A DNA stretch of 64,000 bases, taken from Pseudovibrio sp. Ad37 (lineage in GTDB: Bacteria; Pseudomonadota; Alphaproteobacteria; Rhizobiales; Stappiaceae). Positions within the stretch are counted from its first letter, which is position 1; the number at the start of each line of letters is the position of its first letter. Of the stretch, positions 34,320 through 43,974 are shown one piece after another. Position numbers and translations under genes: made by a program. The DNA is taken from NCBI RefSeq assembly GCF_001623075.1, contig NZ_LMCF01000042.1, forward strand, positions 1 to 64,000, written 5' to 3'. The notes beneath the pieces were generated by a model. The model was not told the origin of the DNA. It did not search any database and saw nothing but the letters and a program-made list of their open reading frames with translations.

Positions 34320-35234
34320 TTACATGTCGTTCAAGATCGCTCCATCACCCTGCCACTGAATTTGCTCTCCCCTTTCCATTTGAACCATCATGTTCAAAAT
34401 GGCGGCTGGATTTTCCATTGGCAAGAAGTGAGTGTGATCGGGAACGTAAATATCTTTTGCATTGGGCATGTTCTCTGCCAGTAGCTCCCAGGAGGGCGAT
34501 GGTGAGAAATCATGCAAGGGTTCATCCGGTTGCCGACGACGTGCGCGTACAATTGTTGTTGGCACAGTCACAGCATCCAGAAGCGGATAAATGTGGTCTC
34601 CGTAACAAGTGCGATAAACCTCGGCTTCAGCATCTGGTGGACAAGCGAGTTGGTATCCTTCGCCCTGCTCTGAAGCGATTAATCCGTGATCGCAGTAATC
34701 CTGCAAAATTTCAGGCAACCAGCTGTTGTATGGTTTGCGGGTTTTGAACCGCTCGTACATTTCACTTACATCGGCCCATTGGTTTCGGCGCCGGGCAACC
34801 GGATGGTCCTGATCTGCGATTTGCTTGAAGAACGGAAGCAGCGGTTTTGGAAACACGACTGGATCCAACAGAAGAATGTTTTTGTAGAGTTCAGGAAACT
34901 TGGCAGCTGCCAAGATAGACAAATGACCTCCACAGGAATGGCCGACACCGAATACTTGATTGAGCCCGAGTTGCTCGACCACTGCGAATAAATCATCTCC
35001 CAGATCAGTCCAGAGTTTCGGTAAGGCGGCGTTGTCGCTTTGGCCATGACTGCGCATATCCCATGCTATGACATGGCGACCGGGAAAATGCTTGATGATG
35101 TAATCCCAGACGCGTCCATGAAATCCTGTGGCATGGAGAAGCAAGAATGTAGGACCTTCGCCCGCCCATTCATGAAGACAGATCTTATGATCTCCCGTAT
35201 GGACGAACTTCTGAATGGGGGTATCTGAACGCAT
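34320..35234 (-). CDS. Alpha/beta hydrolase
   Basis: 304 residues with the alpha/beta-hydrolase fold: FLLLHATGFHGRVWDYII (oxyanion-hole region), AWDMRSHGQSD, nucleophile elbow GVGHSCGGHLS with Ser in GxSxG, and a C-terminal DHTHFLPMENP supplying the catalytic His. A cytosolic esterase, lactonase or C-C hydrolase is expected. It is probably co-transcribed with the GST gene 61 bp downstream. A copy of the CTTGGCAGCTGCCAAG palindrome lies inside it at 34898-34915, encoding LAAAK. Confidence 0.87.
   Translation of the reverse strand: MRSDTPIQKFVHTGDHKICLHEWAGEGPTFLLLHATGFHGRVWDYIIKHFPGRHVIAWDMRSHGQSDNAALPKLWTDLGDDLFAVVEQLGLNQVFGVGHSCGGHLSILAAAKFPELYKNILLLDPVVFPKPLLPFFKQIADQDHPVARRRNQWADVSEMYERFKTRKPYNSWLPEILQDYCDHGLIASEQGEGYQLACPPDAEAEVYRTCYGDHIYPLLDAVTVPTTIVRARRRQPDEPLHDFSPSPSWELLAENMPNAKDIYVPDHTHFLPMENPAAILNMMVQMERGEQIQWQGDGAILNDM
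34898..34915. repeat. CTTGGCAGCTGCCAAG palindrome, copy 3 (in hydrolase gene)
   Basis: Perfect 16 bp palindrome in coding sequence. Confidence 0.85.
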
Positions 35235-35333
35235 GGAATTTCCTCTGCAGCAATGTCAGAAGAAGTGTAGTCATACCGTATGGGAGAACAAGCTCTACCA
35301 GAGCAGAATAGTGATTATATTTCAAAATTCTCG

Positions 35334-35351
35334 ACTTGGCAGCTGCCAAGT
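35334..35351. repeat. ACTTGGCAGCTGCCAAGT palindrome, copy 4
   Basis: Perfect 18 bp palindrome, 14 bp past the stop of the RTX adhesin gene. Confidence 0.9.
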
Positions 35352-35364
35352 TTGGTAAGATTGC

Positions 35365-38300
35365 CTAGGTCATTGGGAATGCATTTTCGATTGGGAGCTC
35401 GATCTCCGGCATAAAGCCTTTCACTTCGACACTCATTGTTGCTCCATTTGTCGTTGTGTCTTGGACATGCACTGTGGTGACAGTTTCCCAATCTTCGTTA
35501 TGATCTTTTCCATCCAAGTCGACTTGCACTGCGTATTGTCCTGCTTGATTTTCTATTATGCGAATGAACTGGTCGGGAAAGTGATAATGTTGATCCCATG
35601 ATTTATCACTATAATCTTCGAGCAATTTGGATAGATCTATAACGTCTCGGTCTCTGCCTGCGGAGCTCTTCAACTGGAAGTCTGTGATGTGATCTGCTGC
35701 TCCGTTGAGTTGCTCAAAGAAGAAGATGTCAGAGCCTTCACCACCTGTAAGTTCGTCTGATCCGGCTCCGGCAGTCAGGTGGTCGTTGCCTTCAAAACCA
35801 TTGATAACATCATCTTCATCGGTGCTTTTCAGAATGTCGTCGCCGGCTGTCCCGTCAATCTGGTTCCTTGGATCGGTTGACCCATCATCTGGATTGAGGT
35901 GAACTTGAATACTGGTAATGGACGGGTTGGAGTTCCCATCCTCGGAGTGAACAACGACTGAGAGGCTACGCGCCTGCAAGCTTTCAGATGTGGTTGTAAA
36001 GGTGATTGAGTTCAGCAAATTCTGATAGGTGGAAGCATCGGTTATTCCAGAGAACGTGAGTGTCATAACTCCGCTGCCGTTGTCTTCCAACTGGCTGTGG
36101 ACGCCGTCGACATCCAAGAAATTGAGATGATCACCATTCTGCGCATTGAAGAGTTTGAGTGTCAGGCCCGAAATCTCATCCTGCACTCCGTCGATCTTGG
36201 CAGACTTGGCAATTGCCAAGTCGTCATCTCCAAGCTGAAAGGATGCCTCAAAGTGTTGCTGTTCCAGTGGCTCTGGCTGGACTATCGAAACCGTCAGATC
36301 CTCAATTCTCAATGTGTCTGCAGCGGTGAGATCCGCTGGTGCAACCAAACGGATCGTTGTCGCAGATGAGATGTAATCGCTTAGATCAAGGTTGATCGAC
36401 TGGGACTGATTGTGACTGATCAGACTGGAAATCTCGCCAATCTGGTGGACGGACCCATCAGCCAACAGGGCTTCAATGTAGAATGACTTCGCCGGACCGT
36501 TCGTTGCGAACTCTGCTGCGTATGTGAGTTGGATCGCGGCACTTTGCGCGCCTGTCAGGTCAAACGTTTTGCTGATGCAGGCAAGATTGTCGTCTCCCTC
36601 TGAAGACGAACCGGATCGATCTGAGAGAACCAATTCGCCAGTATCGGCGTCAATGTAGATATCTGAGGAACCATCGCTGGCGGCTTTAGCTTCTCCGTCA
36701 TCTCCACTTTCTACCCAAGGCGTGGATTGAATGTGGCCCATTAGCTCAGAAGAATACAAGGTTTCATCGAAAGTCCAGCTGACTTGGTAACTGCCAGGTT
36801 TTCGGGTGTGAAGGAAAATGGTGGGCGGTGCAGCGGGCGGACTCGTGCCTTCGGTGACTTCAATGCGGAACTGTTGCGCAGCCTCCGCGCCAGAACTATC
36901 TTTCGCGACTACAGTGATCTCATAGATGTTATCACCGTCCAGATCCATGGGCGCTTCGAAGGATACAGCTTCTTTCCAGCTTACCTGGCCGGTTTGCTCG
37001 TCAATGTTGAAACGGGCCTTGTCAGACCCTTCGAGAAAAAAATGGAGAGGGCCTCCATCTGCATCTGAAGCATTTGCCGTGAACACAGTATCGGGACCGT
37101 CATCTTCCACGTTCATGTGAAGCGGCGTGTCTTGGTCTACACCTGAAAAGATGGGTGCGTCGTTTTCCGGTGACAGCTCTATAGAGACGGTGACGGTATC
37201 GCTGCGCTCTCCATCCGCATCCTCAATGTAATAACTAAAGCTGTCCGAGCCATTGGCGTTGGGGTGACCCGTGTAGCTAAACGTATTGTCCAGGTTCTGA
37301 GAGAGGTGGCCCTTGGCAGGTGCCAAGACGATGTGAACAGTGAAGCCTTCACTGCTGAGAGCATCATTGCCTAACAGATCCAACACAAGCGGTGTATCTT
37401 CCGTACCAGAAAACTGATCAGGGGACGCCGATGACTTTCCGTCCAAGATGCTGAAGGTGAAGTCCAGAGGGATCGTGTCTCCGTCACCGTCAGAAGCCAC
37501 TGCTGAAAACGACAATGAAACCTCGCTTGCAGATGTATGGTCAATCGGTGTGAAGAACTCGACCTCGTAGTTTCCTGATCCGGTGGGATCCAGTTTGATC
37601 GTGAAAACGAGCGTGCCATCCTGCGTCTTCGCGCTGAGTTGATTGCCAGTACCTTCAATGGAGTAATAGACCTGAGCGCCGTTGACAGTGAAGGGAGCAA
37701 GACTGCCGCTCATGCTGGAAGAGAAGGTGAGCGTCGTTGCAGACTGTGTGTCGGCGCCCCAATGAACGTTCAAATCACCACTTTGAACGATCGAGGCTTC
37801 ATCGTTCATACGCGCTTCGAAGACAGCATTTCCTGAAAGGCTAAGTGCTTCAGGCGCGGAACTGAGGACGGGCGTGCTGTCTGCAATCGTGATTTGAAGC
37901 TGACCATTAACGGTGTCGCCATCTGCATCACTTGCAACATAATGCAGTTGAAACTGCTCAATACCCCGAGCGTGGTTCAACGGCGCATGCTGACCGACAG
38001 AATACACGCCACTGCTGGAATTCAGCGTCGCGGTGAAAATTGCCGTCGTGTTTTGGAAAAGCGTCAGTTTTTCGCCAGTCAAATCCCAACTGAAGCCAGA
38101 AGGGAGAGCGGACTGTGTCCATGAAACCTGCCCTCCATCTACACCAGTTGAGATGGGGAGTACACCGGTTAAGTCATGAGTATCCTCAGCAAGTGCATGT
38201 GCTGACCCTGTTGAAGCGAATGCGTCGTCACTTAAACGGAGGTGGACCGGTTCTCCGACTTCCGGATTGTCGTCTTTAATCGACACCTGAAAGTGACCCG

Positions 38301-40089
38301 CGGCGGTATCGCCATCTCCATCCGTAATCACATAGGGAAGACTGATTGTTTGCTGGTCTACGCCATTTTGGTGTTGCAAGGGATTGTGCTGTTGAACGGC
38401 GTAAGCGCCTTTGCTCTCTGTAAACTGAGCGCTGAGAATGAGCGTATCGCCTTGCAGAACGCTGAGCTGTTGCCCCTCAATAATGTAGATCAGCCCTTCG
38501 GGATCATCAGGTAATTGCCAGCTGATCGCGGCAGTGTCTGCTCCTGCTGAATGAGGCAGGTACTCAGAGGAATAGCTCAGTTCGGTTTGGGTACTCAACT
38601 GGCTTTCGTCAAAGCTGATCTGGTTGAGCGGAAATGCTTTTGGCGCATCATCCAGCGAAGAGACCAGAAGCTTGCCTTCTGTCGTCTGGCCTTGCGTGTT
38701 GGTTGCACTGAAACTGAGATTGAAGACGGCGTCTGCATCAGCTCCATGATTGATCGCGCTGTGTTGCGTGACGCTATAGGTGCCCGTTGTTGAGTTGAGC
38801 GTGACTGACAAAACAACTTTGTTGCCTTGCAAGATCAGGAGCGTTTGTCCTTCCTGATGAAAGCTGAATCCTTCCACCGGAGATGCTGTGTTCCAGGATA
38901 AGAAGACAGGGCCTTGCGATGCATTGATCGGCAAGTCTCCTGAGGCTGTGGCTTCAGCGGGATCGCCTTCTGACACTGTAGCCGTCAGATTCCATTCGGC
39001 CGGCATCGGATCATCTTCAACGCGGATGTCCAGATGAGAAACAAGAGTGTCACCATCTGCATCTTTTGCAATGAAACGGAAGCTCATTAAAAGGTCCGTC
39101 GCACTGCCCGTGTGATCCAACGGCGCAAACTGCTCATAGCTGTAGGCGCCGTTTTGTGTATTCGGGTCCAGCGTGACCTTTAAAACAAGTGTTCCATCAC
39201 CTTTCAAACCCTTCAAAATGTGTTGGCCTTGCGGTCCAAACTCAGATTGAAAAAGAACCCGCGCACCGCCACAGGTAATATCGAGCGGATCACCTGAGCG
39301 GCCGAGTGGGCGTCCGGTTGCATCAAGTGTAAAGAGCAGTGCGCGGGAGTTGGTTCCATCCACGCCGAAATCAAGAGCGAGGCTATCGCTGACTGAAATA
39401 CTGGTGGATGTGCGAAAGGATGCTTCCTGAACAGAATGGACAGGAAGATTACTTGCCCGGGTAACTGTGCTGTTTGGTTGAACGTATAGATCAGAGATAG
39501 ACAACTGCGGAACGACGATGTTCTCTGATTGTGTGTTAAGAGCGCTTACAAGTGGAACAGCCTGATAGTTATCCTGCGTGTTTTCAGAGAGCTGATCAGA
39601 CTGCGTAAGACTGTTCAGCTTTTCAAGCGCTGGTTCGTGGTGAACTGGCTGCAAACTTGTTTTGGATATGGGCTGCCAATTGGTTTCTTCTGAGGACTTG
39701 TCAGCATCCTCCGTTTCTTTCTGGGCAGGGGAGGGGAGGTCAACTTGAAAGCTGCCAAGTCTTGGGGCCGTTTCGACTTCAACGGCCTTCAGAAACTGGC
39801 TCTGTGTTGTGAGCGGACCAGATGGCATCAAAATGAAGAATTCATTGGCAGGTCCACCAAAGAACTGTTCAATGACAACAATCTGCCCATTCCCATCCAA
39901 AATATGAAGCTCGTCTCCATCACGGATAAGTTTTGCTGTGCCGATGGTTTTGGAGAGGTCAACAAGCTGGCCTTGCTCCCGCACCATCAAGATTGGTGTT
40001 CGGGAGGGCGCAAGCGGCTCGGCAAGCAGAATTGGTGGTGGTGCGGACTGAGAAGGCGCAGTCGCGGGCGTTGCGGTCAGGTTCGTCAT
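35365..40089 (-). CDS. Giant RTX/T1SS-143-repeat adhesin, type I secreted
   Basis: 1574 residues, no signal peptide, very acidic. The N-terminal ~110 residues (ILMVREQGQLVDLSKTIG...) resemble the BapA/LapA-type prefix. Five degenerate ~100-residue repeats follow at about 240-360, 385-480, 510-606, 640-738 and 770-884, each with a GxYxVxQHxPLxH core and an ASDADGDT end, as in T1SS-143 repeats. Two cadherin-like domains span about 890-975 and 985-1082. The C-terminus has GGxGxD calcium-binding repeats (INGFEGNDHLTAGAGSDELT) and a type I secretion tail. A cell-surface or released adhesin for biofilm or host attachment is expected. Its ATG overlaps the stop of the TolC-like gene (ATGA), with GAGGAG upstream. 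Confidence 0.9.
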   Translation of the reverse strand: MTNLTATPATAPSQSAPPPILLAEPLAPSRTPILMVREQGQLVDLSKTIGTAKLIRDGDELHILDGNGQIVVIEQFFGGPANEFFILMPSGPLTTQSQFLKAVEVETAPRLGSFQVDLPSPAQKETEDADKSSEETNWQPISKTSLQPVHHEPALEKLNSLTQSDQLSENTQDNYQAVPLVSALNTQSENIVVPQLSISDLYVQPNSTVTRASNLPVHSVQEASFRTSTSISVSDSLALDFGVDGTNSRALLFTLDATGRPLGRSGDPLDITCGGARVLFQSEFGPQGQHILKGLKGDGTLVLKVTLDPNTQNGAYSYEQFAPLDHTGSATDLLMSFRFIAKDADGDTLVSHLDIRVEDDPMPAEWNLTATVSEGDPAEATASGDLPINASQGPVFLSWNTASPVEGFSFHQEGQTLLILQGNKVVLSVTLNSTTGTYSVTQHSAINHGADADAVFNLSFSATNTQGQTTEGKLLVSSLDDAPKAFPLNQISFDESQLSTQTELSYSSEYLPHSAGADTAAISWQLPDDPEGLIYIIEGQQLSVLQGDTLILSAQFTESKGAYAVQQHNPLQHQNGVDQQTISLPYVITDGDGDTAAGHFQVSIKDDNPEVGEPVHLRLSDDAFASTGSAHALAEDTHDLTGVLPISTGVDGGQVSWTQSALPSGFSWDLTGEKLTLFQNTTAIFTATLNSSSGVYSVGQHAPLNHARGIEQFQLHYVASDADGDTVNGQLQITIADSTPVLSSAPEALSLSGNAVFEARMNDEASIVQSGDLNVHWGADTQSATTLTFSSSMSGSLAPFTVNGAQVYYSIEGTGNQLSAKTQDGTLVFTIKLDPTGSGNYEVEFFTPIDHTSASEVSLSFSAVASDGDGDTIPLDFTFSILDGKSSASPDQFSGTEDTPLVLDLLGNDALSSEGFTVHIVLAPAKGHLSQNLDNTFSYTGHPNANGSDSFSYYIEDADGERSDTVTVSIELSPENDAPIFSGVDQDTPLHMNVEDDGPDTVFTANASDADGGPLHFFLEGSDKARFNIDEQTGQVSWKEAVSFEAPMDLDGDNIYEITVVAKDSSGAEAAQQFRIEVTEGTSPPAAPPTIFLHTRKPGSYQVSWTFDETLYSSELMGHIQSTPWVESGDDGEAKAASDGSSDIYIDADTGELVLSDRSGSSSEGDDNLACISKTFDLTGAQSAAIQLTYAAEFATNGPAKSFYIEALLADGSVHQIGEISSLISHNQSQSINLDLSDYISSATTIRLVAPADLTAADTLRIEDLTVSIVQPEPLEQQHFEASFQLGDDDLAIAKSAKIDGVQDEISGLTLKLFNAQNGDHLNFLDVDGVHSQLEDNGSGVMTLTFSGITDASTYQNLLNSITFTTTSESLQARSLSVVVHSEDGNSNPSITSIQVHLNPDDGSTDPRNQIDGTAGDDILKSTDEDDVINGFEGNDHLTAGAGSDELTGGEGSDIFFFEQLNGAADHITDFQLKSSAGRDRDVIDLSKLLEDYSDKSWDQHYHFPDQFIRIIENQAGQYAVQVDLDGKDHNEDWETVTTVHVQDTTTNGATMSVEVKGFMPEIELPIENAFPMT
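36203..36222. repeat. GACTTGGCAATTGCCAAGTC palindrome, copy 5 (in adhesin gene)
   Basis: Perfect 20 bp palindrome in coding sequence (reads LAIAK); AATT replaces the AGCT centre of the other copies. Confidence 0.85.
37312..37327. repeat. CTTGGCAGGTGCCAAG palindrome, copy 6 (in adhesin gene)
   Basis: Seven-base arms CTTGGCA/TGCCAAG around GG, in coding sequence (reads LAPAK). Weaker relatives occur at 36781-36798 and 39751-39765. Confidence 0.75.
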
Positions 40090-40970
40090 GGCTGCGTCTC
40101 CTCTTTCTTCCGGTGTACTCTGTGCTTATTTGACGTGCTGCGTGCCAGATACTTCCTGCGGGCGAGCTTCTTCTTTTCAAGCAGCCGGGGGGAAAGCCCC
40201 AGATGCAGCAGTATGTCTGACTGTCTGGTTCTCGCCTGAAAATGCAGGCGTACGAGGTCAGCTTCAGAGACCGCCAGTTCCAGGTCTGCTTTTTGCAGAT
40301 CATTGAGGGCACTCAGAAACTCCGCAAACAATGCCGGATCAACCAGATTGGCCGCGCGGGCCTGATGATAGGCACGTGCCCTCCGAGCTGCATGAAATTG
40401 CAGCTGTTTGTGCTGGTCAACGGCACGCTGAAAACGCTTCTCAGTTCTGCGATTGTCTCTGGTGAGCGTGGACCCGCTGAAGAGAGACGGACCGAGGGAG
40501 GACTGCAGATTTGATGCTCCTTCTCCAGTCAGCTCAACGTACTTTGCACGCGCAGTAATGAGTTGGCTTTTCGCTGAAATGCTCAATTTATTCAGTGTGT
40601 TAAGGGTGTACTCGGATGCTTTCCCTACAAGCTCAAGGGTCTCAGGAGAGTGGACGCCTTTTGTGTCTGTTAGCGTTGCGACAAATGCCTTCAACTCACT
40701 CTCAGATTTGTTGTAAATCTCAAGAGTTCGGGTGTTCAGGTGAAGGGCCAGATAGGCCTCAAGAACACTCAGGCACAGGTCGTTCTTCTCTTGCTCTGAT
40801 GCCTTGATCCAACTCCCGCCAGTTTCAGCTGAGGTGAAGAGGAAGCTATCTTCTACTGCATCGCGAAGCGTGGTTGCACCGCTGGATGTGACCATGAAGG
40901 ACGCAACCATCATGCTGGCAAATTGGTAAAACCAACCTTGTTTGAAACACCAATTTTGCCACTGTTTCAT
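40086..40970 (-). CDS. TolC-like outer-membrane secretion protein, shortened or divergent
   Basis: 294 residues. After an N-terminal hydrophobic segment (FYQFASMMVASFMVTSS) the sequence is helical, with the TolC/OEP pattern: EKNDLCLSVLEAYLALHLNT, then GVHSPETLELVGKAS...LITARAKYVELTG, which aligns with the AYLDVLR and ...A.YxxLTG helices of TolC-family proteins. A second similar helical hairpin follows (FHAARRARAYHQARAANLVD...). TolC proteins are about 420-480 residues, so the beta-barrel strands are at best partly present. The C-terminus is very basic. It overlaps the adhesin start by ATGA, so coupled expression as an export partner is likely. The ABC transporter and adaptor of a type I system are not in the window. 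Alternatively, a decayed gene. Confidence 0.6.
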   Translation of the reverse strand: MKQWQNWCFKQGWFYQFASMMVASFMVTSSGATTLRDAVEDSFLFTSAETGGSWIKASEQEKNDLCLSVLEAYLALHLNTRTLEIYNKSESELKAFVATLTDTKGVHSPETLELVGKASEYTLNTLNKLSISAKSQLITARAKYVELTGEGASNLQSSLGPSLFSGSTLTRDNRRTEKRFQRAVDQHKQLQFHAARRARAYHQARAANLVDPALFAEFLSALNDLQKADLELAVSEADLVRLHFQARTRQSDILLHLGLSPRLLEKKKLARRKYLARSTSNKHRVHRKKEETQP

Positions 40971-41334
40971 GATGCCCCCCTCAAGGCGCCCAATCCACCC
41001 TCCGGCAGCACCTCTCCTCTTAAGAATTCATTAACATTTGCACCTAGGGAACCTGAATTGGTTGAAAGTGACAATTCCGAAATCAGGGTAGAGAGAAAAT
41101 ATAGATTTAAATATGGGGTGTTGTTTTTGAGGGGGAACACCTTTTGCAAGGCAAAGGATTTTGTTCTTACGCCGCAGTGGGGGAGGGGCTATTCGTTCAT
41201 GCTGAGACGAGGCAAGAAAAAAGAGGCCCGGTGGCCTCTTGGTGCATTTTGGGAAGGAGTACGCACGTTCGTCAGCAGCTAAAACAATCTGAGCAAAGCG
41301 CAGGCCTACTCAGCATGGTTCTGGTTCGATAACC
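40971..41334. other. 364 bp intergenic region upstream of the secretion operon
   Basis: It holds the presumed promoter of the TolC-like/adhesin operon, an inverted repeat GGTGTT/AACACC followed by TTTT (41117-41145), and the terminator of the Hsp70-like gene. No gene is supported. Confidence 0.5.
41216..41240 (-). terminator. Terminator of the Hsp70-like gene
   Basis: Minus-strand stem AAGAGGCC/GGCCTCTT with an ACCG loop running directly into TTTTTTC, about 95 bp past the Hsp70-like stop. Confidence 0.85.
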
Positions 41335-42591
41335 CTATGCAAACTTGCGGCGGGCATCTGCTGCAAGGCCAAGGCCAACAGCGCCGAAGACGTTGCCTTC
41401 AACCACAGACGCGTTTGGCATCAAGGACTTGAAGTGTTCGCGCAGCATCGGGATGCGGGTTGTACCGCCAGTGAGGAACATGCTGTTGATCTGATCTGCG
41501 GTTACGCCAGCCTTGTTCAACGCTTCCTGAATGGTGGCTTCGATTTTGCCAACGGATGGGCCAATGGCGGCATGGAAATCAGCGTTGGTTGCATCAACCA
41601 GAACGTCTTCTTCCTCCAGCTCAATCTTCAGGCTCGCAATCTCTGCAGAGGACAGGTCGATCTTGGTCTGCTCCACGCGGGTGGCCAGCATGTGGCCGTC
41701 TTTTGCGCGGATCACTTCGCGCAGACGTTCCACCAGATCAGGCTGCGCTGCTTCGCGGCGCACTTCCCCCAATTCTCGCAGGATATTGGGCGAGTAAAGC
41801 TGGTTGATGAACTGCCAGGTTGCCAGATCAAAATAGTATTTTGAGGGCAGGGCGCGTTTGCCATCTTTGGTCAGCGTTTTATAGCCCAGATGCGGCATAA
41901 CCTGCGCAAGTGAGAGCAACCGGTCAAAGTCGGTTCCGCCGATATGAATACCGGTATTGGCGAGGATATCACTGGTGCGATCTGCTGCGTTTTTGCGCTC
42001 TGGTGAAACGCGAATGACGGAAAAGTCTGCGGTACCGCCGCCAATATCCAGTACCAGAATAAGCTCTTCGCGCGTTACTGTTTGCTCATAAGCCAGCGCC
42101 GCTGCAATCGGCTCATACTGAAAGGCAATGTGCTCAAACCCTTCCTGACGGGCGATCCCCTCCAGCGTCTTTTCCGCAGCACGGTCAGCTGTTTCATCGC
42201 CATCAATGAAATGCACTGGGCGACCCAAAACCACGCTGGAGACATTGTCCTGCATGTGTGCGTCCAGCTTGCGTTTCAGCTGGCGCAGGTAAAGCGCGAT
42301 AATATCTCTGAAAGCCATACGGCCGCCCATGACAGCCGTTTTTTCCTGAATGAGGGATGTGCCCAAAACGCTTTTAAGCGCCTGCATAAGGCGGCCTTCA
42401 TCACCCCTGATGTACTCTTCCTTCGCCTTGCGTCCATAAACGATCTGCTCGTCTTCAAAATTAAAGAAGATAGCTGACGGCATTTCGCTGTGCCCGTCTT
42501 CAAGCATCACAAGTTCAGGGCTTGCGCCGGAAAAGATGCCCACGGTTGAGTTGGAGGTTCCAAAATCAATGCCTGCGAATGCGGTGTTCAT
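41335..42591 (-). CDS. Hsp70-family protein, YegD-like
   Basis: 418 residues, only the Hsp70 ATPase region plus extra helices, with no substrate-binding domain. The actin-like ATPase motifs are present: AGIDFGTSNSTVGI (phosphate 1), LVLDIGGGTADFSVIRV (phosphate 2) and MFLTGGTTRIPMLREHF (adenosine). The YegD group has this size and layout; its cellular role is poorly known. The start is ATG at 42591 with AAGAGGT 6 bases upstream; an earlier in-frame ATG lacks this. Monocistronic, with its own terminator. Confidence 0.88.
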   Translation of the reverse strand: MNTAFAGIDFGTSNSTVGIFSGASPELVMLEDGHSEMPSAIFFNFEDEQIVYGRKAKEEYIRGDEGRLMQALKSVLGTSLIQEKTAVMGGRMAFRDIIALYLRQLKRKLDAHMQDNVSSVVLGRPVHFIDGDETADRAAEKTLEGIARQEGFEHIAFQYEPIAAALAYEQTVTREELILVLDIGGGTADFSVIRVSPERKNAADRTSDILANTGIHIGGTDFDRLLSLAQVMPHLGYKTLTKDGKRALPSKYYFDLATWQFINQLYSPNILRELGEVRREAAQPDLVERLREVIRAKDGHMLATRVEQTKIDLSSAEIASLKIELEEEDVLVDATNADFHAAIGPSVGKIEATIQEALNKAGVTADQINSMFLTGGTTRIPMLREHFKSLMPNASVVEGNVFGAVGLGLAADARRKFA

Positions 42592-42906
42592 TTTAAGACC
42601 TCTTATCATGCCTCAAGTCAGGCAAAGCTGGACGGCTGCCAGGCAATTGGCGGCACCAATGGGTTTTTAGGTTCGGGATACCTCCCAAGGCGTTTGGGAG
42701 GGCGAGCTTGATACACGCTGCTTCGCGGTATTGCTAGTGAATTTTGACGGGACTTGGATATCTTTGTGGGTGAACATCAAAACCCGTTTAAAAACATATG
42801 GCTGCATAAACACCCAAAGAATACAGGGGTGTGTTTTCAGAATTGCGACAACAACCAATCTGCTTCTAGGTTCATGCTCTGTTTCCCTCAAATTTTTGAG
42901 CGTGCC
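42592..42906. other. 315 bp divergent intergenic region, Hsp70-like gene / gmd
   Basis: No gene is supported; the open frame extending gmd upstream to 42754 has no ribosome site and no homology. Inverted GGCTGCCAGGCAATTGGCGGC lies around 42636. Confidence 0.5.
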
Positions 42907-43974
42907 ATGGCCTTGCAGAAAACCGCTTTGATAACAGGTGTTACCGGACAGGACGGAGCGTATCTCAGTCGCTTTTTGCTGGATAAGGGATATGTGGTGC
43001 ACGGCGTCAAACGCCGCTCTTCCAGCTTCAATACAGGCCGGATAGAGGGGATCTATCAGGATCCTCATGAGGATGATGCACGTTTCATCCTGCATTATGG
43101 CGACCTGACGGATGCCACCAACCTCATCCGCATCATGCAGGAGGTGCAGCCCGATGAGGTGTATAATCTTGGGGCGCAATCGCATGTGAAGGTGAGTTTT
43201 GAAACGCCCGAATACACCGCCAACAGCGATGCTTTGGGGGCTTTGCGATTGCTGGAGGCGATCCGCATCCTTGGCCTGGAGCAGAAAACGCGGTTTTATC
43301 AGGCTTCAACCTCGGAACTCTACGGTTTAGTGCAGCAAGTACCACAAAGCGAGACGACGCCATTCTACCCGCGCTCCCCTTATGCCGCGGCCAAGCTTTA
43401 TGCCTACTGGATTGCGGTCAACTACCGGGAAGCCTACGGAATCCATGCAAGCAATGGCATTTTGTTCAATCATGAAAGCCCGCTGCGTGGTGAGACGTTT
43501 GTAACTCGTAAGATCACCCGTGCCGCCGCCGCAATCAGTCTGGGGCTGCAAGACAAACTCTACTTGGGTAACATCGATGCGACCCGGGATTGGGGACATG
43601 CGCGGGATTTTGTTGAAGGCATGTGGTCCATGCTGCAGCAGGATGTGCCAGATGATTATGTGCTGGCAACCGGCACCATGACATCAGTGCGCAAGTTTGC
43701 AGAACTGGCGTTTTCAAAATGCGGTATCACACTGGAATGGCAGGGGAGTGGAGTTGATGAGAAGGGGATCTGCTCTGCAAGTGGCCGGACCCTTGTTGAG
43801 ATCGATCCACGCTACTTCCGCCCAGCAGAGGTGAACGAGCTCCTTGGTGATGCGAGCAAAGCGCGGGATAAACTCGGCTGGGAGGCGAAAACATCCCTCG
43901 AAACACTGATTGAGGAGATGGTGCAGGCAGACTTGCTGGAGGTGAAAGACGGTAGGATGCTCGAAGATGCCTGA
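42907..43974 (+). CDS. gmd: GDP-mannose 4,6-dehydratase
   Basis: 355 residues. Converts GDP-D-mannose to GDP-4-keto-6-deoxymannose, the first step towards GDP-L-fucose and related sugars. [20 protein letters not shown] binds NADP near residue 10; catalytic STSELYG and [13 protein letters not shown] (Tyr/Lys) are intact; [20 protein letters not shown] is diagnostic of GMD. I chose the ATG at 42907, where the standard GMD N-terminus begins. It overlaps fcl by 8 bp, so they form a two-gene unit for surface polysaccharide precursors. Confidence 0.96.
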   Translation: MALQKTALITGVTGQDGAYLSRFLLDKGYVVHGVKRRSSSFNTGRIEGIYQDPHEDDARFILHYGDLTDATNLIRIMQEVQPDEVYNLGAQSHVKVSFETPEYTANSDALGALRLLEAIRILGLEQKTRFYQASTSELYGLVQQVPQSETTPFYPRSPYAAAKLYAYWIAVNYREAYGIHASNGILFNHESPLRGETFVTRKITRAAAAISLGLQDKLYLGNIDATRDWGHARDFVEGMWSMLQQDVPDDYVLATGTMTSVRKFAELAFSKCGITLEWQGSGVDEKGICSASGRTLVEIDPRYFRPAEVNELLGDASKARDKLGWEAKTSLETLIEEMVQADLLEVKDGRMLEDA

